Source of the DNA: Parvibaculum sp.
GTDB lineage: Bacteria; Pseudomonadota; Alphaproteobacteria; Parvibaculales; Parvibaculaceae
Direction: 5' to 3'
DNA length: 64,000 nucleotides
NCBI RefSeq assembly: GCF_019635935.1
Contig: NZ_JAHBYN010000001.1
Span: 1,857,501-1,921,500 of the forward strand
Each line of letters starts with the position of its first letter. The first letter of the stretch is position 1. The notes below the pieces were generated by a model, which worked only from the letters and a program-made list of their open reading frames with translations, was not told the DNA's origin and did not search any database. Both the position numbers and the translations under genes were made by a program. Below are positions 21,874 through 28,721 of the stretch, piece after piece.

Positions 21874-22982
21874 AGATCGGCCGGTCCGGCCTCGCGGGTC
21901 AGCAGGTCCATCGTCTGGGTGAACTGCCCGCCGACATCCTGCGGCAGTTTGTAGACCCAGGCGCCGAGCCGCGCATTGAGCGCATCCGCCCGCGCCGCCG
22001 CTGCCTCGCCATCGGCGCCGTCGGCGGCAAGCGCCGGATCGACTTCCGCCGAGAATTTCGCCCACAGCGCGCCGCCCTGCCCGCCCATGCTCATGGTCAG
22101 GCGCATACCGTCGAACGTGTCGAAGAAAACCGTCGGCGCATCCTCGGGAAGGTCAAGCATATCGGCGGGCGCGACATCGTCGAAACTCTTGCCGATGAGC
22201 GTCGTCGCGACGCCGTTGACGACCGGTGCGCCGCGCGTTGCCCGTCCCGCCGGTATGTTGACGATGGCAAAGTCGCTCTCGTCCCTTGAAGCGCGTTCGA
22301 TGATGACCGGGTTGTCGGTGCCACCCCAAAGCGTCACGCGCGCCAGTTCCTCGCGCGGAATATCCACAAATGTCGGATCGAGCCATTCGGCGACGGTCTT
22401 GTGCAGCGGCAGGCGGCCACGCGCCAGCCAGGACTGATCTTCGCCGTCGCGCCGCACATAGATAAGACCTTCGCCGCGCACATCGACGGCACGTTCCGGC
22501 ATTTTTCCAACGAGAAGGCCCGCCATCCGCTCATCGCCGCGGAAGAATTCGATCCTGATCGCCGAACCGATATCTTCGGGCGCCATCAATCCGAGGTTCC
22601 GATGCCAGTCGGGGCTCGCGGTGCGCGGTTCATAGGCTTCCACCTCGCCCATCCCGAGCAGGGCCTTCTTGACGAGTTCCGCGCCGGCCGGATATCCGCC
22701 GCGCTCGTCCACACCCCAGACGCCGTCGGCGCCGCGCGACATCGCGATGCGGACCTCGCCGTGCAAGCCCTGGCTCGCGGTGTAGACGATGCGGTCCACC
22801 TGATCGAGCCGCGTGTCGAGACCCTCAAACAGCGGGTGCGGCGTGAAGCGCGCCTGGACGCTGCTGTGGTCGGTGGCAACTGCGATGACCGCCGCGACGA
22901 CGGCGACAACGGTGGCCGCCGCCAGCATGGCAAGATTGCGCAACGGCCGGTTTTCCCAGATCGACTGAAGCGCCGCGGGCAT
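21870..22982 (-). CDS. DUF4340 protein of a GldG-type ABC system
   Basis: The 370-residue protein has one N-terminal membrane helix (residues about 14-36) and a large extracytoplasmic region with DUF4340-type features: FEGLDTRLDQVDRIVY, repeated beta-rich segments and a C-terminal QTMDLLTREAG. I start at the ATG at 22982, 4 bases after the GldG-like gene. Genes of this type are regularly the fourth member of Gld-like ABC operons in proteobacteria. The substrate or purpose of the system is unknown. Confidence 0.8.
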   Translation of the reverse strand: MPAALQSIWENRPLRNLAMLAAATVVAVVAAVIAVATDHSSVQARFTPHPLFEGLDTRLDQVDRIVYTASQGLHGEVRIAMSRGADGVWGVDERGGYPAGAELVKKALLGMGEVEAYEPRTASPDWHRNLGLMAPEDIGSAIRIEFFRGDERMAGLLVGKMPERAVDVRGEGLIYVRRDGEDQSWLARGRLPLHKTVAEWLDPTFVDIPREELARVTLWGGTDNPVIIERASRDESDFAIVNIPAGRATRGAPVVNGVATTLIGKSFDDVAPADMLDLPEDAPTVFFDTFDGMRLTMSMGGQGGALWAKFSAEVDPALAADGADGEAAAARADALNARLGAWVYKLPQDVGGQFTQTMDLLTREAGPADL

Positions 22983-22986
22983 GGGC

Positions 22987-24948
22987 TCAGGCTCCCTTTT
23001 CGACGCGCGCCTTGCGGCGGCGGTAACGCACGATCGCCGCGCCGGTCGCGACAACCGCGATCAGCAAGGGGATGAGCCCGACATTGATGAAACGAAGCCG
23101 GGCGCCGAGCCCGTCGATCTCGCGGCGCAGATTGCGCTGCACATCGCGCAGCTTCTTGCGGCTGTCGAGAAGTTCGGCGCGGAAGATCTGGATTTCGTTT
23201 TCGACATGCGCCTCGGCGGTTGCACCGTCATGCAGACCCGCATCGGCGGGTCCTTGCGTTTGCAGCTCGGTCAGCCGGCGTTCCGTTTCGGAGATGCGGC
23301 GTTCAAGCGCTTCCTGCTCGGCGAGAAAACGCCGCTCGGCGGTGCGCCGCAATTCGTCGACCACCGTGAACGGCCGGTCGATCTTCGCACGGGCGCGCAG
23401 CGAAATCAGCTCGTTCGAACCCATCAGATTGTCGATGGCCGAAACGATGAAACTGGCGTTGTCGGCAATCGGCTGCGCCACGCGCTCGCCGAGATAGGAT
23501 TGCGTCTGCACCCAGAAACGATCGTCGAAAATATCGCTGTCGGCGAAAAGGATGATGTTTGCGTCGCCCTCGGACCGCGCGAGATGGGGAGCCGGATCGG
23601 TTGCGGAACGCGGGGCCGCGTCGTCGTCCTCGGCGGACGCACCGGCACCGGGCGGTCCGTCGAAGGCGCTGGCGACCGGACCGGACAGCCGTGCCGCAAT
23701 GACATAGCTCTCGCCCGTCGGCTCGAAACGGCGCAGCAGATCGTCGGGCCGGGGACCCGACTTCACATAATCGAGGTCGTAGAGCTTCGCGTCGTCGGAG
23801 GAGCGCACCAGCGGCGTGAATTGCGTCGTTGCGTTGGCGGACGGCGCCAGCGCGCCGACCGTACCCAGATTGAGCCGCATGACATCGGCGGTGACGATGT
23901 CGTCCGCATCGACGTTGGCGCGTGGCACCGCAAGCCAGATGACGTAGTCGCTTTCCTGCCGCCGCGCATCGAGCCCCGTCTGCACGCGCTGTGCAAGGCC
24001 CCGGTCGCCGACGATCTTGGTCGGATCGTAGTCGACACCCCAGCTTTTCAGCAGCGGCTCAAGATTGGATGCCTCGGTGTATCCGCGAATGGGCTGCCCG
24101 TCCGGACCGGCAGTGAGGCTCACCTCAGAATGCGGATCGATGAAGGCGAGCACGCGACCGCCGCGCATCACGAACTGGTCGACCGCGTAAAGCGTCGCCT
24201 CGTCGAGCTCGCGCGGATGCGCGACCATCAATACGTCGATCTTGCTCGGCACGGCCTTGAATTGCTGCTCGAGATATTCGAGCTCGAAGCGGTCGCGCAG
24301 CTCTTCATAGATCATGAAAGGCAGCGATTCGCCGCGCATCGCCGACATCAATCCGCCTGTGCCGGTGTCGAGCGGCAGGTTGGTGACGATGCCGAGCACG
24401 GGCCGCGCCGGCCGGCTGAGATTCTGGATCATGCGCGCGATGTCGTATTCGAGATATTGCTCGCGCTCGTCGGTGAAGAAGGGAATGGCTTCGAGCCCGT
24501 CGACCGAATTGGTGCCGACGAGACCGAAATAGATGATGTCGCCCTGCGCTGTCGGCGCGCCCTTGAGGCCGAGCGACATCGCGAGGTCTTCCTGTTCGGA
24601 GAAAGGCTCGGGCTCGATCACTTCGAGGCGCAACTGGCCGTCCGACCGGTTGCGTATCTCCTGCAGCAAATCGCGAACATGGCCGGCATAGGTGCGGATG
24701 CGCGGATAGTCGTTGGCAAGCCGCTCCGAATAGAAGAAACGCAGCGTGATCGGTTCCTCGATTTTCGCGACGACTTCGTTCGTGCCCTCCGACAGCGTGT
24801 AGAGCCTATTCTCGGTGAGATCGATCCGCGCCGAACGGAAGACGATGTTCGAGAACAGATTGACGGCAAGGAAAAGCACAGCGAGCAGCACCAGCATGAC
24901 GATGCGGTAGGCCGAACGGCTGATCTGCTGGTTGGATAGCGCGTTCAT
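22987..24948 (-). CDS. GldG-family ABC transporter auxiliary protein
   Basis: This 653-residue protein has an N-terminal membrane helix (residues 15-35), the GldG hallmark RIDLTENRLYTLSEGT just after it, a central ABC-associated domain with Rossmann-like segments (VLMVAHPRELDEATLYA, RGGRVLAFIDPHSE), and a C-terminal coiled coil (about 555-625) leading to a final helix. In Bacteroidetes the GldAFG proteins serve gliding, but in proteobacteria the homologous operon has no assigned role. It lies 4 bases after the permease gene and forms one operon with it. Confidence 0.87.
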   Translation of the reverse strand: MNALSNQQISRSAYRIVMLVLLAVLFLAVNLFSNIVFRSARIDLTENRLYTLSEGTNEVVAKIEEPITLRFFYSERLANDYPRIRTYAGHVRDLLQEIRNRSDGQLRLEVIEPEPFSEQEDLAMSLGLKGAPTAQGDIIYFGLVGTNSVDGLEAIPFFTDEREQYLEYDIARMIQNLSRPARPVLGIVTNLPLDTGTGGLMSAMRGESLPFMIYEELRDRFELEYLEQQFKAVPSKIDVLMVAHPRELDEATLYAVDQFVMRGGRVLAFIDPHSEVSLTAGPDGQPIRGYTEASNLEPLLKSWGVDYDPTKIVGDRGLAQRVQTGLDARRQESDYVIWLAVPRANVDADDIVTADVMRLNLGTVGALAPSANATTQFTPLVRSSDDAKLYDLDYVKSGPRPDDLLRRFEPTGESYVIAARLSGPVASAFDGPPGAGASAEDDDAAPRSATDPAPHLARSEGDANIILFADSDIFDDRFWVQTQSYLGERVAQPIADNASFIVSAIDNLMGSNELISLRARAKIDRPFTVVDELRRTAERRFLAEQEALERRISETERRLTELQTQGPADAGLHDGATAEAHVENEIQIFRAELLDSRKKLRDVQRNLRREIDGLGARLRFINVGLIPLLIAVVATGAAIVRYRRRKARVEKGA

Positions 24949-24952
24949 CGCC

Positions 24953-25687
24953 TCAGCCCGCCTTCTTCATGTCGACGACGATGCCGCAGGCGATCAGCCA
25001 GGCGCCGATCAGCGTCGTGAAATAGACGATGTCGCGCAGATCGATGACGCCGCGCGTAATGGCATTGAAATGCGTCAGGAACGAGAAGGACGCAATCGTG
25101 TTGAGGATCTGTTGCGGCGCCCAGCCCGAGAAGAAGTCGATGACGATGGGAAGACCCGAAACCGTGAACAGAAAACAGACAGCGACCGAGACGACGAATG
25201 CAATCACCTGGTTGCGCGTGACAGCCGAAAGACAGGAACCGATGGCGAGATAGCCGCCGGCCATCAGGAAACTGCCGAGATAGCCGGCCAGGATGACGCC
25301 GTTGTCCGGATCGCCGAGATAGTTGACGGTCAGCCAGATCGGAAAGGTCAGCGCCAGCGCCAGCCCCGAAAAGACCCATGCCGCAAGGAACTTGCCGAGC
25401 ACCGCCGCCCAGAGCGGCACCGGCAGCGACAGCAGAAGTTCGATCGATCCCGTGCGGCGTTCCTCCGCCCAGAGACGCATCGAGATCGCCGGGATGAGGA
25501 AGAGATAGAGCCAGGGATGGAAATTGAAAAAGATCGCAAGGTCCGCCTGCCCGCTTTCATAATAGCCGCCGAGATAGAAGGTAAAGGCGCCCATCGTGAA
25601 CAGGAAAATCACGATGAAGATGAAGGCGAGCGGCGTCGCGAAATAGCCGCCGAGCTCGCGGCGGAAAACGGCGAGGAGTTCGTTCAT
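24953..25687 (-). CDS. ABC transporter permease, GldF/ABC-2 type
   Basis: A 244-residue ABC-2 type permease with six hydrophobic segments. It begins MNELLAVFRRELGGYFATPLAF, the usual start of GldF-like permeases, and has the conserved coupling segment RLWAEERRTGSIELLLSLPV. It overlaps the ATPase gene by 4 bases and is followed by the GldG-like gene. The substrate is unknown. Confidence 0.88.
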   Translation of the reverse strand: MNELLAVFRRELGGYFATPLAFIFIVIFLFTMGAFTFYLGGYYESGQADLAIFFNFHPWLYLFLIPAISMRLWAEERRTGSIELLLSLPVPLWAAVLGKFLAAWVFSGLALALTFPIWLTVNYLGDPDNGVILAGYLGSFLMAGGYLAIGSCLSAVTRNQVIAFVVSVAVCFLFTVSGLPIVIDFFSGWAPQQILNTIASFSFLTHFNAITRGVIDLRDIVYFTTLIGAWLIACGIVVDMKKAG

Positions 25688-26661
25688 GCCGCGTCCTTCT
25701 TGCCGTCGGTGACGGTCGTATCCGAACGGGTGAGGCTGCGGAAGACTTCGTCGAGACGGCCGGGCTCGCCGTAAAGCGCGCGCACCGGCCAGTTCTCGTC
25801 GCGCGCCAGCCGCGCCACCGCGTCGATCAGCAGCACATCGCTCTCACGCGCGCTGACCGGGAAGAGCGTGAACGTCGTCTCGGCGCCGCGCGGCACGATC
25901 TCGATGCTGGCGATGCCGTTCAGCGCCTTGAGTTTCTCGGCCATCTGCACGGTCGTCTGCCCGCTCAGCGTCAGCGACACGGCGTTGTGATAGCGCGAAC
26001 GCGCCATCAGCGCCGCCGGCGTGCCGTCGGCGACCACGCGGCCGCGATCGATGATCAGCGCCCGGGTGCAGATCGCGTCGACCTCTTCGAGGATATGAGT
26101 CGAAATGACGATGGCCTTCTCGGCCGACATGCGGGCGATCAGCTTGCGCACTTCGAATTTCTGATTGGGGTCGAGACCATCGGTCGGCTCGTCCATGATG
26201 AGGACGGGCGGATCGTGCAGGATCGATTGCGCGAGACCGACGCGGCGGCGAAAGCCTTTCGACAGCGTATCGATCGGCTGCTCGAGAACGCCGCCCAGCT
26301 CCGTCGCCTCGACCGCGCGGTCGATGGCCTTTTCCGCGTCCGCGCCCGAAAGCCGGCGCACGCGCGCGATGAAGCGCAGGAAACCGCGGGGCGTCATGTC
26401 GCCGTAAGCCGGCGCGCCTTCCGGCAGATAGCCGATGGTGCGTTGCGCGGCCAGCGTGTCGGTCACGATGTCGTGGCCGCAAACGCGCGCGCTGCCCGCG
26501 CTCGGCGCGAGGAAGCCGGTGATCATTTTCATGGTGGTGGATTTGCCGGCGCCGTTCGGACCGAGAAAGCCCAGAACTTCGCCCTTCTCGACCGTAAAGC
26601 CGATGCGGTCGACGGCCGTGAAAGGCCCGAAATGCTTGGTCAGCCCGTCGATGACGATCAT
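25684..26661 (-). CDS. ABC transporter ATP-binding protein, GldA type
   Basis: The 325-residue ATPase has Walker A GPNGAGKSTTMKM, signature TLSKGFRRRVGLAQ, Walker B PVLIMDEPTDGLDPNQ and the His switch ISTHILEE, plus a C-terminal regulatory domain of about 90 residues as in GldA/NatA-like ATPases. I start at the ATG at 26661 because of the GGCGAGG tract upstream; an in-frame ATG at 26703 is possible. It heads the four-gene operon (ATPase, permease, GldG-like, DUF4340). Confidence 0.9.
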   Translation of the reverse strand: MIVIDGLTKHFGPFTAVDRIGFTVEKGEVLGFLGPNGAGKSTTMKMITGFLAPSAGSARVCGHDIVTDTLAAQRTIGYLPEGAPAYGDMTPRGFLRFIARVRRLSGADAEKAIDRAVEATELGGVLEQPIDTLSKGFRRRVGLAQSILHDPPVLIMDEPTDGLDPNQKFEVRKLIARMSAEKAIVISTHILEEVDAICTRALIIDRGRVVADGTPAALMARSRYHNAVSLTLSGQTTVQMAEKLKALNGIASIEIVPRGAETTFTLFPVSARESDVLLIDAVARLARDENWPVRALYGEPGRLDEVFRSLTRSDTTVTDGKKDAA

Positions 26662-27258
26662 CGCCTCGCCGCCCGCGGATGTAGCTCTAGCCGCCGTTTC
26701 CATATTCGACCGGACGATGATGCCTCTCCCCGAACGCCGCTTCCCCGCGAGACGAGGCGGCATTTGCTTGTTGCGCGGCGCCCGATTGCAAAGGCGCGGC
26801 CTGCCTCCCATGCAGGCAGTCTGTGTAGGACAGGCCGCCAAGTCCTTCAAGTGAAAGATGTTTCATCTACCGCGCGCACAAAAAGCTTGCCGTCCGGGTG
26901 GGGGAACCCGGACGGCTGGAGCTTTCACTCTTGGGACGTGCGTTGCGCTCGAAAATCCCCCGGGGGGTGGGGGAAGGGGTGGCCCGGCTCCCCCAATCTA
27001 TCCCGGTGGGGCTGGGGGGCTGATGAAACCGGAACGTCGCAAGGAACCGGGCCAGTGAGGCAACGGTGCTAATCTGACGGTCCAGTGTGGCCCCGCAAGG
27101 GCTGAAAAAAGGCAATATTGTGGTTTCACAATTAATGGCCGCCATCCGAAAACCTCAAGAAAACCGCGGCAATTGCAACAATCGCATGACGCCGCGACGC
27201 GCCTTGTGCCATGCTTGAGGCTTGCTGGACCGCGCCCCCTGGAGGATCCGACGCCCGC
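26662..27258. other. 597-base divergent region with structured, GC-skewed sequence
   Basis: This lies between the GldA-type ATPase (minus) and the DUF2794 gene (plus). It contains a perfect 10-base hairpin (26890-26915), a stretch of about 75 bases of C/G homopolymer runs (about 26955-27030) and several short inverted repeats further right. No protein frame in it looks real. It may encode the operon leader or a small RNA on the minus strand. Confidence 0.55.
26880..26915 (-). terminator. Intrinsic terminator in the leader of the GldA-type operon
   Basis: Stem CCGTCCGGGT (26890-26899) pairs perfectly with 26906-26915 around a GGGGGA loop. On the minus strand it is followed by CAAGCTTTTTG. An outer AAAGCT/AGCTTT pairing may extend it. 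No annotated minus-strand gene ends here, so it may terminate a small RNA or attenuate the operon 220 bases downstream. Confidence 0.65.
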
Positions 27259-27657
27259 ATGACCGATCGTCCCGATTACACGGCCACGAGCGCCGGAACG
27301 GACCGCGGGCTGACGCTGGTGAGACCGGCCGCGCCTCAAAAACGGCAGCGCGAGCCTGAAATCTTCTTCGACCGTCACGAACTCGATGCGATCCTCTCTG
27401 TCTATGGCCGCATGGTCGCCGACGGCGAATGGCGCGACTATGCGATGGGCGGGTTCAAGGATGTTGCCGTCTTCTCGGTTTTCCGCCGGACCAGCGAAAT
27501 GCCGCTCTACCGCATCGAGAAACGCCCGAAACTGGCGCGCAAGCAGGGCGCCTATGCGGTGGTGGCGGCGACCGGACTGATCCTGAAGCGCGGCCACGAT
27601 CTGAAGCAGGTGCTGAAGGTTTTCGACAAGCGGGCGCTGCGCCTCGTTGACGCCTGA
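27259..27657 (+). CDS. DUF2794 protein
   Basis: A 132-residue cytosolic protein with the DUF2794 core EIFFDRHELDAILSVYGRMV, EWRDYAMGG and PLYRIEKRPKLARKQGAY. The family is restricted mainly to alphaproteobacteria and has no known function. The ATG at 27259 follows a GGAGGAT site at longer than usual spacing. An intrinsic terminator follows directly. It appears to be a single-gene unit divergent from the ABC operon. Confidence 0.85.
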   Translation: MTDRPDYTATSAGTDRGLTLVRPAAPQKRQREPEIFFDRHELDAILSVYGRMVADGEWRDYAMGGFKDVAVFSVFRRTSEMPLYRIEKRPKLARKQGAYAVVAATGLILKRGHDLKQVLKVFDKRALRLVDA

Positions 27658-27676
27658 GGCGGCTGCATACAAACGA

Positions 27677-27710
27677 AAAGCCCCGGCATCGCTGCCGGGG
27701 CTTTGTTTTG
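27677..27710. terminator. Bidirectional intrinsic terminator
   Basis: A 12-base stem (27677-27688 with 27693-27704) with a TCGC loop lies between the convergent DUF2794 and BAX-inhibitor-like genes. It has T-runs on both strands. Confidence 0.88.
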
Positions 27711-27728
27711 TAGCGATGTTTCAGCGGC

Positions 27729-28487
27729 TTAGCTGCGCTGGCTGCCGAGGAACTGCAGCAGGAACATGAACATGTTGACGAAGTCGAGATAGAGCGAGAG
27801 TGCGCCCATCACGGCTTTCTTGCCCGAGGCGGCAACGCTGTCGCCTTCGTAATACATGCCCTTGATGCGCTGCGTGTCGTAGGCGGTGAGGCCGGCGAAC
27901 ACCAGAACGCCGATCACCGAGACCGCGAATTGCAGCGCCGAACTCTGCAGGAAAATGTTGACGACCATCGCGAGGATGACGCCGATGAGGCCCATGAACA
28001 GGAACGAGCCCATGCCGGTCAGATCGCGTTTTGTCGTGTAACCGTAAAGGCTTAGCGAGCCGAAGGCAGCCGCCGTCACGAAGAAGGTCGTGGTGATGCT
28101 CTCGCCCGTATAGACGAGGAAGATTGAGGACAACGAGAGGCCCATGACGCCGGCAAAGAGCCAGAATGTCGTCTGCACCGCGAAAAGGCTCATCGCCTGA
28201 ACGCGGAAGCTCAGGAAGAAAATGAAGGCGAGCGGCGCCAGAATGACCACCCAGCGCAGCGGGCTCGCATAGATCGCCTGACCGAACTCGCTGAAGGCAA
28301 GGCCCGCCGGCGTTTCGACGACGGCCATGTTGTAGGCGCCCAATGCCACGAGGCCGGTGAGCGCGAGCGCCATCGCCATGTAGTTGTAAACACTGAGCAT
28401 ATAGCTCCGAAGGCCCTCGTCGACCGCCATGTCGGCGCGCCGCCCGAGTTCGACCTGATGGAGCCGTTCCTGATCGTAATTCGCCAT
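27729..28487 (-). CDS. BAX inhibitor-1/YccA-family membrane protein
   Basis: The 252-residue protein has seven hydrophobic segments and the Bax inhibitor-1 family pattern, including RSYMLSVYNYMAMALALTG, FAGLTAYDTQRIK and the conserved C-terminal SLYLDFVNMFMFLLQFLG. Bacterial members are putative calcium-leak or FtsH-regulating inner-membrane proteins. Its own promoter should lie in 28488-28560. Alphaproteobacterial homologues have the same Tyr/Gln-rich N-terminus (NYDQERLHQVE). Confidence 0.9.
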   Translation of the reverse strand: MANYDQERLHQVELGRRADMAVDEGLRSYMLSVYNYMAMALALTGLVALGAYNMAVVETPAGLAFSEFGQAIYASPLRWVVILAPLAFIFFLSFRVQAMSLFAVQTTFWLFAGVMGLSLSSIFLVYTGESITTTFFVTAAAFGSLSLYGYTTKRDLTGMGSFLFMGLIGVILAMVVNIFLQSSALQFAVSVIGVLVFAGLTAYDTQRIKGMYYEGDSVAASGKKAVMGALSLYLDFVNMFMFLLQFLGSQRS

Positions 28488-28682
28488 GTATCTGCACCCT
28501 CCTGAGTGTGCCTGCCGTCAATATCGGCTGCGGCCTGCCGAAATTCAAGCAAAACCGGGGATCAGCACCAAGAAATGGTAACGCTTTCCGGGGCTTAGCG
28601 CCTCCCGGCCCGGCCGGAAAACCGCCGTTGTGTCATCGGTCTGTCAAAAATCTGTCACAAGCGCACTTGTCCCCGGGTTTAT

Positions 28683-28706
28683 CCCGCAACTTGTCCCGCA
28701 ACTTGT
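28683..28706. repeat. 12-base tandem direct repeat
   Basis: CCCGCAACTTGT occurs twice head to tail (28683-28694, 28695-28706), with a partial copy of its right half (ACTTGTCCC) at 28665. It lies 16 bases beyond the ybbP-like stop, in the 234-base gap that also holds the promoter of the BAX-inhibitor-like gene. Confidence 0.75.
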
Positions 28707-28721
28707 CCCCGGGGGCGTTTG

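Noticed and set aside
26860..27210. tmRNA, RNase P RNA, 6S RNA, SRP RNA or cobalamin riboswitch
   Set aside because: I compared by eye with conserved cores of each (tag peptide, P4 helix, SRP loop, B12 box) and found none. Only the terminator-like hairpin is supportable.
28665..28706. CRISPR-like repeats
   Set aside because: There are only two full 12-base units directly adjacent, without spacers of uniform length and with no cas gene nearby.
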